Source: Hyphomicrobiales bacterium
Lineage (GTDB): Bacteria; Pseudomonadota; Alphaproteobacteria; Rhizobiales; JAJFHR01
Reading direction: 5' to 3'
DNA: 64,000 nucleotides
Assembly: GCA_021775475.1 (NCBI GenBank)
Contig: JAJFHS010000039.1
Location: 1-64,000 of the forward strand
In this document: piece by piece, positions 7,456 through 16,044 of the stretch
How the letters are laid out: the number at the start of each line of letters is the position of its first letter
How positions within the stretch are numbered: position 1 is the first letter of the stretch
Notes under the pieces: generated by a model
Database searches by the model: none
Told to the model about the DNA's origin: nothing
The model's input: only the letters and a program-made list of their open reading frames with translations
Program-made: the position numbers and the translations under genes

Positions 7456-9462
7456 TTGAACCAGAGAAAAGAGGCATCAAAAACGTCGCCATCTTCCCTC
7501 ACTGGATTTGGATTTCAGTCGATCAACACCCGAAAACTGCTTCTGGTTGTTGTCATTGTTGCCGCTGCTACTTTTCTGGCCGACCTGTTACCACGCATCG
7601 TTCCAGGTGCACGGTTGGCGGAGAACTGGTTGTCAGATTTCCGTTTTGCCGTACTGACATCGCCTCAGAAGATTGATCAGCGCATTGTCATTGCCGCAAT
7701 CAATGAAGACACACTGGCAACATTTCCCTATCGCTCCCCGGTCGATCGCGGTTTTCTTATTAAACTACTTAACTACCTCTCTTCTGCCAACGTCCGCGCC
7801 ATTGGTATCGATATCCTGTTTGATCAACCAACCGAGTTCGAAAAAGACGCGAGCCTAAAAGCGCTGATTGCGACATATCCTGTTCCCGTAATTGTCTCGG
7901 ACACCGGAACCAAAGGTCTTTTGACCAAAAGCCAGCGGAGTTTTTTATCAAATTTCAACGATGGGCTTATCTCCGGTGATGCCAATCTGATCAAGGATGT
8001 TATTGATGGCACCGTTCGCGGCCTCTACGTTGAGCGCCCGCAAACCAGTCCGCGCAAACTGGGATTTGCTGCCGCACTGGTCTCGGCACTTGATCTGCCC
8101 GCCCCTGAACACAACATTGAGCTGGTTTACAGATCTCCGCCAGCGTTCGGCACACCGGCATTCAAATCCTATCCAGCTCACACAATACAGTTTTTGCCGA
8201 AAAGCTGGCTTGCCGGAAAAATCGTCCTGATCGGTGCCGACCTGCCGTTAACAGATCGCCACAAATCAGTTTTTACAGCTGCCAGAGGATCCATAAGCGG
8301 CACATTGCCAGGTGTACGCATTCATGCCCATGCCCTGTCCCAGTTACTCGACAACCGCCGCGCCACAACAATGAGCCAACCGGCAAAATGGGGCCTGTTG
8401 CTTGCAACCGCTATAATCGGCATAGTCATTGCCCTGCTTGATACATCCATAATCATCAAAGGATTTATGTTTGTAACCAGCGTCGCTGTCCTTTGGAGTT
8501 TCATCCTGCTGGGTTATCAAACGTACGGCCTGCCCGTACCTTTTCTGGCACCAAATTTTTCCCTCGCCGCCAGTTTCTTTATTGGAATAGCCTATCTGGG
8601 TCACGATGATCGACAGCAACGGAAATTTATCCGGGGTGCATTTTCGCACTACTTATCTCCCAAAATTGTCGACCTGCTTGTCGCCAATCCAGCCGTCATG
8701 AAAACTGGCGGCGAGCGCCGCGAACTCACATATATTTTTACCGATCTGGAGAACTTCACCACCCTCACCGAAAATGCCGATCCGGAAATGCTGGTTAATT
8801 TGCTCAATGAATACATTGATGGTCTGTGCACGATTGCCTTTAAGCACGAAGGCACAGTCGACAAGATTATTGGCGACGCCATGTGTGCTTTTTTTGGCGC
8901 GCCCATTGATCAACCTGACCATCAGGCGAGAGCCGTGGCTTGTGCGCTGGAGCTGGATCACTTCGCCCGCACCTTTGCGGCCACAAAAACAGCTCAAGGC
9001 ATACCCATAGGACGCACCCGCATTGGTGTCCATTCCGGCATTGCCACAATTGGCAATTTTGGCGGTAAAAACTTTTTCGACTACACCGCTTTTGGCGATA
9101 TGGTCAATACGGCCGCCCGCCTTGAAAGCATAAACAAACATCTGGGAACCCGGATATGCATGAGTGCGGTAACGGCCGAAAAATGTCCGGGATTGGTATT
9201 TCGACCGGTGGGTGATCTGATACTGAAAGGAAAATCCGAGCAATTGGCCGCTGTTGAACCGGTAACAGAGGACGATAGTTCAGAAATTGATGTGCCTGCT
9301 TACTGTGATGCATTTAAAGCCCTGCGTCGCGGCGATGGTCATGCTATTGACGCATTTCGAACGATTGTAGAAAAAAATCCGAATGACGGATTGTCAGCCT
9401 TTCACCTTAAACGGCTGGAATGTGGGGAAACTGGAACAATAATAGATTTGGGAGTTAAGTGA
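7456..9462 (+). CDS. CHASE2-domain class III adenylate/guanylate cyclase
   Basis: A 668-residue membrane receptor cyclase. A first membrane segment lies near residues 30-50, followed by an extracytoplasmic CHASE2 sensor domain to about 305, three membrane segments (about 308-380), and a cytoplasmic class III cyclase domain (about 415-595). The two metal-binding aspartates sit in the FTDLENF (near 429) and IIGDAM (near 474) motifs, and FGDMVNTAARLES near 545 carries the transition-state Asn and Arg. The Thr in DYTAFGD fits class IIIb. It should make cAMP (or cGMP) in response to an unknown signal. The start is TTG, with AAAGG about 9 nt upstream. It overlaps the next gene by TGATG, so the two are translationally coupled. 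Confidence 0.92.
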   Translation: MNQRKEASKTSPSSLTGFGFQSINTRKLLLVVVIVAAATFLADLLPRIVPGARLAENWLSDFRFAVLTSPQKIDQRIVIAAINEDTLATFPYRSPVDRGFLIKLLNYLSSANVRAIGIDILFDQPTEFEKDASLKALIATYPVPVIVSDTGTKGLLTKSQRSFLSNFNDGLISGDANLIKDVIDGTVRGLYVERPQTSPRKLGFAAALVSALDLPAPEHNIELVYRSPPAFGTPAFKSYPAHTIQFLPKSWLAGKIVLIGADLPLTDRHKSVFTAARGSISGTLPGVRIHAHALSQLLDNRRATTMSQPAKWGLLLATAIIGIVIALLDTSIIIKGFMFVTSVAVLWSFILLGYQTYGLPVPFLAPNFSLAASFFIGIAYLGHDDRQQRKFIRGAFSHYLSPKIVDLLVANPAVMKTGGERRELTYIFTDLENFTTLTENADPEMLVNLLNEYIDGLCTIAFKHEGTVDKIIGDAMCAFFGAPIDQPDHQARAVACALELDHFARTFAATKTAQGIPIGRTRIGVHSGIATIGNFGGKNFFDYTAFGDMVNTAARLESINKHLGTRICMSAVTAEKCPGLVFRPVGDLILKGKSEQLAAVEPVTEDDSSEIDVPAYCDAFKALRRGDGHAIDAFRTIVEKNPNDGLSAFHLKRLECGETGTIIDLGVK

Positions 9463-10241
9463 TGTCTGATCGAGTTGTGCATAATAAATACATCTATTCT
9501 TACATACTCACCACAATAAACACCTTGTCCCGAAATACTGGTATGGCGCTGATGGCAGCGTTGATCACAATGGTTTTTACACACTCAACCAATGCGGCAG
9601 AACTGGTTGTTATCGCAAGTTCAGGCAGCGATTTTAAAGTTGGGCAGGTTGTTGATTCATCCTCTGATATTAAATTGGCCGGTGATGGCACCCTCACCTT
9701 AATTTCTGAAAGCGGAAAAATCTTTGCTCTCAAAGGCCCGCGCTCCGGCGCCGTTGAGGTTGAGGGTTCGGCAGAAAAAAACGGTGGACTGATACCCTCG
9801 ATCAAAAACATACTCAGCAGCGAAAAAACAGAAGCGAGCACCCTTGGTGTCATGCGCAGCATTGGCGGACCTAAACACCCGTCAGACCCTTGGGCAATCA
9901 TCGCCAACAAAACCGGAAAATACTGCGTAACATTATCAAAACCAGTGGTTTTGTGGCGGGCCGATGCCAAAAAGACCCGCAGTCTCATTTTGATAAACCT
10001 CGATAATAACCATAAAGTCAAAACCGTATGGAGTTCCGGTCAGAATATCCTATATTGGCCACGATTAATGCCAATGGTTGACGGTGCCACATACCGTGTT
10101 GATCTTGCCGGGGAGAACAGGTTGCCAAAACTGACCGTTGCATTGGTGCCGAATCAACCGACACAAGCCCATGCAGCCGTTTGGATGTCACAAAACGGAT
10201 GCGAAAAACAGGCATTGCGCCTGCTTCAGAGCATCAATTAA
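9462..10241 (+). CDS. Exported protein coupled to CHASE2 cyclase
   Basis: A 259-residue protein of unknown function. A hydrophobic segment near residues 25-45 ending in NAA suggests a signal peptide with a long N-region. The mature part is mostly predicted beta: an early stretch (VVIASSGSDFKVGQVVDSS, GDGTLTLISESGKIFALKGP) reads like the FecR-type beta repeats often encoded beside CHASE2 cyclases. Two cysteines occur (YCVTL and NGCEK). The ATG at 9462 overlaps the cyclase stop (TGATG); a GTG lies one codon upstream. Coupled translation suggests it works with the cyclase, perhaps as a periplasmic partner of CHASE2; this is inference. Confidence 0.75.
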   Translation: MSDRVVHNKYIYSYILTTINTLSRNTGMALMAALITMVFTHSTNAAELVVIASSGSDFKVGQVVDSSSDIKLAGDGTLTLISESGKIFALKGPRSGAVEVEGSAEKNGGLIPSIKNILSSEKTEASTLGVMRSIGGPKHPSDPWAIIANKTGKYCVTLSKPVVLWRADAKKTRSLILINLDNNHKVKTVWSSGQNILYWPRLMPMVDGATYRVDLAGENRLPKLTVALVPNQPTQAHAAVWMSQNGCEKQALRLLQSIN

Positions 10242-10296
10242 CGGCAGTATTTAAATTATTATTTCCGAACATTAACAATTAACGCGAGTAAACCCC

Positions 10297-10836
10297 ATGA
10301 CGACACATGACAGGGCGGCTATTTCCAGTTCCATCAGATTTTCAAAAATGCAATTACTTTCCCTGCGTCAGGTATTTTCTCTGACATCGTTTTTTATCTT
10401 TTCATTGGCGCTATGGCCCACTGTGGCCTCAGCCGGTGCCTTTGACGAATTCGCCGGCACCTGGCGCGGCACCGGCCAGTTCACCTTAAAAGACGGCCGC
10501 ACGGAAACGGTCGCCTGCAAAATAAAATCGACAGTTGAAGTTAACGGTACGCGTGTCTATCAAAAGGTTAAGTGCAAAAGTGCAAGCCGGAAGATAAAAG
10601 TCCGCATATCCCTCGTTGCCAACCGCCAAGCCATCGGCGGCAGCTGGTCGGCCAGCGGTGCCGTTTATGGCTACGTTCAAGGTTATGCCAACGGCAGATC
10701 AATGAACCTCCAGCTCAGTGGCAGAAGAATATCCGCCGCCATGAAACTGTACACTTCCGCCTGCTCGCAAAAAATGACGGTCTCCGGAAAAATAGGCAAG
10801 GTCAGGCACATAACCGTCCAACTGGCAAAGTGCTGA
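10297..10836 (+). CDS. Hypothetical exported protein
   Basis: A 179-residue protein I do not recognise. A signal peptide precedes an AxA site (TVASAG) near residue 46; an internal ATG at 10348 would give a signal peptide of more usual length. The mature part is about 130 residues and opens with FDEFAGTWRGTGQFTLKDGR, the look of a small lipocalin-like or beta-barrel domain. It has four cysteines (about positions 70, 88, 153 and 179, the last at the C-terminus), possibly two disulfides. It lies 55 bp after the cyclase partner gene on the same strand and may share its transcript. Confidence 0.65.
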   Translation: MTTHDRAAISSSIRFSKMQLLSLRQVFSLTSFFIFSLALWPTVASAGAFDEFAGTWRGTGQFTLKDGRTETVACKIKSTVEVNGTRVYQKVKCKSASRKIKVRISLVANRQAIGGSWSASGAVYGYVQGYANGRSMNLQLSGRRISAAMKLYTSACSQKMTVSGKIGKVRHITVQLAKC

Positions 10837-10897
10837 AACCGTACCAAAGGCAGCAAGCGCGAAGGCTGGGGCACATGGGGGATATTGAACAATCACT

Positions 10898-11686
10898 TCA
10901 TCGAGCTTCAATGACATTTATGCCTGCATTTTCAATGACCTCAGCGAGCGCAGGTGGGGGTACTTGATCGCAGACAATTCGATCAATTTGCGCCAGCGAA
11001 CAAACCTCAAATGATGCAAGCTGATCGAACTTTGACGCATCCACCAAAACGGTGACTGATTGCGACTGTTCAATCATCGCACGAGCAACTTGAGCTTCGT
11101 CAATATTGAAGTCCATGGCACCCGTGCGTCCATCCAGGGCACCTATGGTCAACACCGCATGGTGCGCACGAAACAATCGGATCTGAGACGAAACCATTGT
11201 TCCAGCTGTCTGTTGATTGTCGCAGTAGAACTCGCCACCGAGCAGAAAGACCCGGTTGTTGTTACCACCTGCCATCCTGGCGCTGGCCGCACTGGATGAG
11301 ACTTCTCTGGCAATCTCAACCGAGTTGGTGATGACAGTCAGCCCTGACACTTCAGATAATTTTTCAGCAAGATACAGTGTTGTCGATCCGGTATCGATAA
11401 ATAATGTCTCACCGTCTTCAAACAGCGACACAGCGGTCTGTGCGATCCGCATTTTGGCTTCGGCATTGTCCGACATGCGTTGTTGAAATGATCCCTCACC
11501 AAAAACACGCGGCAGAGTTGCCCCGCCATGGGTTTTCTGAATTTTTCCAGACCTCTCCAGATCCGTAAGGTCACGCCGGATCGTCTCGCGTGAAACTCTT
11601 AAGAGAACGGCTAATTTCTCAACCGTTGCTGTTTTTTGTTTGCGCGTGATTTCGACAATTTTCTGCTGACGAAATTTAATTTTCAT
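10898..11686 (-). CDS. DeoR/GlpR family transcriptional repressor
   Basis: A 262-residue regulator. The N-terminal DeoR helix-turn-helix (KIVEITRKQKTATVEKLAVLL...SRETIRRDLTDLERSGKIQKTHGGA, residues about 6-58) is followed by a sugar-phosphate-isomerase-like effector domain with the family's IDTGSTTLYLAE and VLLVDASKFD-type motifs. Such proteins release their operators on binding a phosphorylated sugar or polyol. It is divergent from the glycerol-3-phosphate genes, and a near-perfect 12-bp dyad lies in the 60-bp gap, so it very likely controls both directions in response to glycerol-3-phosphate. GlpR is the best guess, by context. Confidence 0.9.
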   Translation of the reverse strand: MKIKFRQQKIVEITRKQKTATVEKLAVLLRVSRETIRRDLTDLERSGKIQKTHGGATLPRVFGEGSFQQRMSDNAEAKMRIAQTAVSLFEDGETLFIDTGSTTLYLAEKLSEVSGLTVITNSVEIAREVSSSAASARMAGGNNNRVFLLGGEFYCDNQQTAGTMVSSQIRLFRAHHAVLTIGALDGRTGAMDFNIDEAQVARAMIEQSQSVTVLVDASKFDQLASFEVCSLAQIDRIVCDQVPPPALAEVIENAGINVIEAR

Positions 11687-11704
11687 GTGATGTCCAATTC
11701 AATA

Positions 11705-11741
11705 TTGACCAAACAGGCATTTTTTTTTACTGTTTAGTCAA
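11705..11741. promoter_or_regulatory. Dyad operator between the DeoR regulator and the glp genes
   Basis: TTGACCAAACAG (11705-11716) and CTGTTTAGTCAA (11730-11741) are inverted copies matching at 11 of 12 positions, with a 13-bp T-rich gap (25 bp centre to centre). It is the only strong dyad in the short divergent region and ends just before the ribosome-binding site of the first flavoprotein. This placement fits a repressor site for the adjacent DeoR protein. Confidence 0.65.
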
Positions 11742-11756
11742 CTTGAGGTGATTTTT

Positions 11757-13229
11757 ATGACATTACATCACAAACAAGAAGATAAGCCAAATCAAAGCAA
11801 GTCATCTGACAAAGCAAGCGGCCCGATGAGTGGGCAGGTTTTTGATGTCGTGGTTGTGGGCGCTGGTGTTGTTGGCTGTGCGATCGCCAGACGCTTCACG
11901 CTGGAAGGCGCTCAAGTCGCCGTTGTGGAAAAAGCGACGGACATTCTCGATGGTGCCAGTAAAGCCAACAGCGCCATTTTACATACTGGTTTTGATGCTC
12001 CGACCGGCTCGGTGGAAGTGTCATGCATCCGCGAGGGCTATCGGGAATATCTGGAAATTCACAATAATCTGGCCTTGCCGCTGGAAAATTCCGGCGCTTA
12101 TGTGGTCGCCTGGAATGACAATGAGGTTGCCGCACTTGAAGCGATAGTGGGCCAAGGCCACGCCAACGGAATTGCCGACGTCAGTATAATCGATACTGTC
12201 GAGTTGCGCCGCAAAGAACCGGAACTTTCCCAACAAGCCTTAGCGGCAGTTGCTGTGCCTGGCGAGAGCATCATCGATCCGTGGTCCGCACCTTATGCCT
12301 ATCTGCGCCAGTCGTTGCTCAACGGTGGTGAGGTTTTTCTGTCGTGCGAAGTCACGGGGGGAAATTTTGATGGGCAAAAATGGCAACTTCAAACCACACA
12401 TGGAACATTGAACACCCGGCACGTGATCAATTGCGCCGGACTTTATGGCGATTTGCTGGATAGAAAAATTCTTGGGTCTTCTGATTTTGACATAAAACCA
12501 CGCAAAGGCCAGTTCGTCGTTTATGACAAGGCTGCCGCCAAATTAGTCAATTCCATCATTCTCCCGGTTCCCACCGGACGAACCAAAGGCGTGGTTGTCT
12601 GTCGGACCGTATTTGGCAATGTCCTCGTGGGGCCGACGGCGGAAGATCAGGAAAGCCGATCTGATGCATGCACAGATGAAGACGCTCTGCGCGCTTTGAT
12701 TGCATCAGGTACAAGCAAAGTTCCAGCACTCGAGAATATGCCGGTAACGGCGGTCTATGCAGGTTTGCGACCGGCTACTGAGTACAAAGACTATCAAATT
12801 GACGCAAAGCCGAAACGCAACTGGATAACCGTTGGTGGCATTCGCTCAACCGGCTTGAGCGGCGCACTTGGCATCGCGCGATATGTTTTCAAACTGTACA
12901 GTGACTTGGGGTCTAAACATGCCCCCGTTCACAGTCCAAAAAACCCAAAGGCAGCGGCGCTGGCGCAAAACATGCAACGCGACTGGCAGCGCAAAAACCA
13001 CGGTGATGTTATCTGCCACTGCGAACTCGTAACCGAGCGGGAAATACAACAAGCTTTATCAGGTCCGCTGGAGGCGCGATCCTTGTCGGGGCTAAAGCGG
13101 CAAACCCGGGTCACAATGGGGAGATGTCAGGGGTTTTATTGTTCCGCACGCCTGACAGAATTGACTGAGGGACATTTCGATACCCCGTTGTCGTATGAGA
13201 TTGGCAAGTCGGGGCGCGACCATGACTGA
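11757..13229 (+). CDS. GlpA-like FAD-dependent glycerol-3-phosphate dehydrogenase with BFD-type [2Fe-2S] domain
   Basis: A 490-residue flavoprotein. After a short polar tail, VVVGAGVVGCAIAR gives the FAD-binding Rossmann motif, and the GASKANSAILHTGFDAP stretch is typical of GlpA-type oxidoreductases of the DAO family. The C-terminus has four cysteines in the pattern CHC...C(4)C (ICHC, GRCQGFYC, about residues 420-460), a BFD-like [2Fe-2S] site. It should oxidise sn-glycerol-3-phosphate to dihydroxyacetone phosphate. The ATG at 11757 is preceded by GAGGTG; a GTG at 11748 would add three residues. It overlaps the next flavoprotein gene. Confidence 0.88.
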   Translation: MTLHHKQEDKPNQSKSSDKASGPMSGQVFDVVVVGAGVVGCAIARRFTLEGAQVAVVEKATDILDGASKANSAILHTGFDAPTGSVEVSCIREGYREYLEIHNNLALPLENSGAYVVAWNDNEVAALEAIVGQGHANGIADVSIIDTVELRRKEPELSQQALAAVAVPGESIIDPWSAPYAYLRQSLLNGGEVFLSCEVTGGNFDGQKWQLQTTHGTLNTRHVINCAGLYGDLLDRKILGSSDFDIKPRKGQFVVYDKAAAKLVNSIILPVPTGRTKGVVVCRTVFGNVLVGPTAEDQESRSDACTDEDALRALIASGTSKVPALENMPVTAVYAGLRPATEYKDYQIDAKPKRNWITVGGIRSTGLSGALGIARYVFKLYSDLGSKHAPVHSPKNPKAAALAQNMQRDWQRKNHGDVICHCELVTEREIQQALSGPLEARSLSGLKRQTRVTMGRCQGFYCSARLTELTEGHFDTPLSYEIGKSGRDHD

Positions 13230-14499
13230 CCAGAATTTCCCATCAACAGAACAATTCGATGTTGTCGTCATCGGCGGCGGACCTGCCGGATTGTCTGCAG
13301 CAACGCAACTGAAGCGTCAAGGTGTCGCAAATGTCATTGTGCTTGAGCGCGAACCCGATGCTGGTGGCATCCCGCGTCATTGCGGACATTTTGGCTTTGG
13401 CATGCGGGAGTTCAAACGCATCCTGACCGGACCGCAATATGCGGCAAAGCTCGTTAAGGAAGCTCTGAGGGCGGGCGTTGCGATCCACACCTCAACCACA
13501 GTGGTAGAAGCCAACGAGCATGGCACATTACGTGTTGCCACTAAGCAAGGTGTTCGCAAAATCAACGCCAGGCGGATCATCTATGCGACAGGCATTCGTG
13601 AAACACCACGCTCGGCACGGCTTATATCAGGCTGTCGCCCCCTTGGTGTCATGAACACGGGCGCGTTGCAGTCGATGATTTATCTAAAAAATCGCAAACC
13701 CTTCAAGCACCCGGTGATTGTTGGAACCGAACTCGTGTCATTTTCGGCAATCATGACCTGCCGACACGCAAATATTAAACCGGTCGCCATGATTGATGAA
13801 TTGCCGCACGTAACCGCTCGCTGGCCGTCTTCTTTGTTTCCACGCCTTGTTGGTGTGCCCCTCCATCTTGAGACGCGGCTGGTCAGGATCATTGGCGAAA
13901 AACAGGTTAGTGCCGTTGTGGTCGAAAACGCAGAAGGGCAAAGACGCGAACTCAAATGCGATGGCATCATTCTTACCGGGAAATTTACGCCGGAAGCATC
14001 CCTTGGCCGCAGCGGACATCTTGCTGTCGATCCTGCCACTGGTGGCCCCGTTGTCGATCAGTATGGCCGATGTTCGGATCCGGTTTATTTCGCCACTGGA
14101 AACGTATTAAGACCGGTTGAAACAGCGGGCTGGTGCTGGAATGAAGGCCGCCAGACAGCGTCCTGGGTTAAAGATGATCTGGCGGGTAAATTGTCAGGCA
14201 GTGAAGCTCATCTGCGCATTGGGATCAAAAGTCCCGTAATCAAATACGTCGTGCCGCAACAAATCTCGGTGCCTGATCTATCAACCGGCATGGAGAACCT
14301 GCAGTTACGTTTTATGCAACGCGCCAGGGGTGAGCTGATTGCGCGCAACGCTTCAGGTGATTTTATGAAATGGCAATTGCGGGTTGCTCCCGAACGCAGG
14401 GTTCTTATCCCCATAAGCGATCTTGGCCTCACCGCGCAGACGCACATTCAAAACAACAATGATGAAATCGAGTTATGTTTCAAGCAATCACCACAATGA
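13222..14499 (+). CDS. NAD(P)/FAD-dependent oxidoreductase (GlpB/HcnB-like partner)
   Basis: A 425-residue flavoprotein with an N-terminal GGGPAGLSAATQL dinucleotide motif and a second nucleotide-binding segment around residues 165-180. The GGIPRHCGHFGFGMREF stretch is shared with the subunits that pair with BFD-containing dehydrogenases. It probably takes electrons from the GlpA-like protein and passes them to NAD(P) or the respiratory chain. The ATG at 13222 overlaps the previous stop by 8 nt; an in-frame ATG at 13195 would overlap more and has a weaker ribosome-binding site. Specific electron acceptor is unknown. Confidence 0.82.
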   Translation: MTDQNFPSTEQFDVVVIGGGPAGLSAATQLKRQGVANVIVLEREPDAGGIPRHCGHFGFGMREFKRILTGPQYAAKLVKEALRAGVAIHTSTTVVEANEHGTLRVATKQGVRKINARRIIYATGIRETPRSARLISGCRPLGVMNTGALQSMIYLKNRKPFKHPVIVGTELVSFSAIMTCRHANIKPVAMIDELPHVTARWPSSLFPRLVGVPLHLETRLVRIIGEKQVSAVVVENAEGQRRELKCDGIILTGKFTPEASLGRSGHLAVDPATGGPVVDQYGRCSDPVYFATGNVLRPVETAGWCWNEGRQTASWVKDDLAGKLSGSEAHLRIGIKSPVIKYVVPQQISVPDLSTGMENLQLRFMQRARGELIARNASGDFMKWQLRVAPERRVLIPISDLGLTAQTHIQNNNDEIELCFKQSPQ

Positions 14500-14528
14500 A
14501 ACATCTCAGCTTCCGGAGAATATGAATT

Positions 14529-15940
14529 ATGCGTGTCGTTGCGATAGACCAGGGAACAACAAGTACAAGGGGATTTGTCCTTGATGAAACCGGCAGCGGT
14601 GAGATTGTTTGCACGCGCAAGCACTTGCAGCTTTATCCCAAACCGGGATGGGTTGAACACAACCCGAATGAACTCCTTGTGCATGTGAGACAATGTCTGG
14701 ATGCCGCCGGGGCTGTCGATGCCATTGGAATAGATAATCAAGGTGAAAGTTGTCTTGCCTGGGACGCAAGCACGGGCGAAGCAATTTCAACTGTAATCGT
14801 CTGGCAGGACCGGCGCACTGAGGCGACGATTAAGCGCCTCAAGGCCGATGGTGCACAGGAACTAACCATGGATCGGGCCGGATTGCCGCTCGATCCATAT
14901 TTTTCGGCTTCAAAACTGGCCTGGATTTTGGAGCACATCCCCACCGCCCGCGAATTGCACGCCAAAGGGCAGCTGCGCCTGGGCACAACGGATGCGTTTT
15001 TTATCGAAAGACTGACCGGAAATTTCGTCACCGACATTACCACAGCGTCTCGAACATCGCTGCTCAATCTCAAAACCGGCCAGTGGGACAATGATTTATG
15101 CGACCTCTTCGGCATTCCGATCGAAACATTGCCTGAGATCAGGCCAACCATAGGTGAATTTGGCACCGTTAATCTTGCCGGTCGCGAGGTTCCGCTAACC
15201 GCCAGTGCCGTCGACCAGCAGGCATCGCTTTACGGACACGGCTGTTACCGGCCCGGCGATACCAAAATTACCTTTGGCACAGGTGCCTTTGCGCTGGCAC
15301 TGACCGGCGATAGTCTCGTGCGCCCTTCGGATAAAAGGTTGTTGTTAACGATTGCCTGGCAACGGCGCCTTTCTATGCACTGGACGGCGGTGTTTATTGT
15401 GCTGGCTCAGCTCTTAACTGGGCAAAGTCCCTTGGTTTGTTTGCAGGCTTTGATGAGATTAACGAGTTTGAAGCACCATCTGCGATCAGCCGGGATCTCG
15501 TTTTTGTGCCAGCGTTAACGGGACTGGGGTGCCCATATTGGGATGGGTCTGCCGCAGGATTGTGGCTTGGCATGTCGCTTGATACAACATCGAAGGATTT
15601 AGTTCAGGCAATCCTCGAAGGTATCGCATTCCGCACCAGCCAGGTTATCGATATAATGGCCAAGCAGATTTCCATTGGCAACCAGATTTCCATCGACGGC
15701 GGCATGTCCACCAACCCATACTTTTGCCAATTCCTGGCAAATGTACTCCAGAAAACAATCATCGTGCATCCGATTGCAGAGCAAACCGCATATGGAATGG
15801 CCAAAATGGCGATGGATTTTACCAATGCAAACGATGCCAGGCCAGCGTATTCCCAGCGCTATGAACCCGGTGCGCCAGATGAAGAAGCTAAAAAGAAATT
15901 TGCTTCGGGCATGTCACGTTCACAAAACTGGCGGTGCTAG
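14529..15940 (+). pseudogene. glpK: Glycerol kinase (FGGY), frameshifted
   Basis: Reads as a glycerol kinase split between two frames. The first part (14529 to about 15365) has the N-terminal ATP-binding DQGTTSTRGFV, the WQDRRT motif and the VDQQASLYGHG motif with the catalytic Asp. The reading frame then breaks between about 15357 and 15370, after TIAWQ. The rest continues in the -1 frame: FYALDGGVYCAGSALNW, then the C-terminal ATP-binding segments up to 15940. Restoring one base would give about 470 residues, near normal for GlpK. No slippery heptamer is visible, so programmed frameshifting is unlikely. It is either a real inactivating deletion or a sequence error; both halves look well conserved, which favours a recent event or an error. 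Confidence 0.85.
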
Positions 15941-16044
15941 CACTGTGACCTGCAAAAGAAATTTACTGCTTGTTGGGTTACTCCGCAGGCAGGTATTATT
16001 ATAGAGCTGCGCAAGCTGGATTATTGTTGTGATTGGGGCAGGTG

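Noticed and set aside
15437-15518. Programmed -1 frameshift in glycerol kinase
   Set aside because: The two frames overlap here, but homology shows the switch must occur earlier, near 15357-15370, where no slippery heptamer or clear downstream structure is seen.
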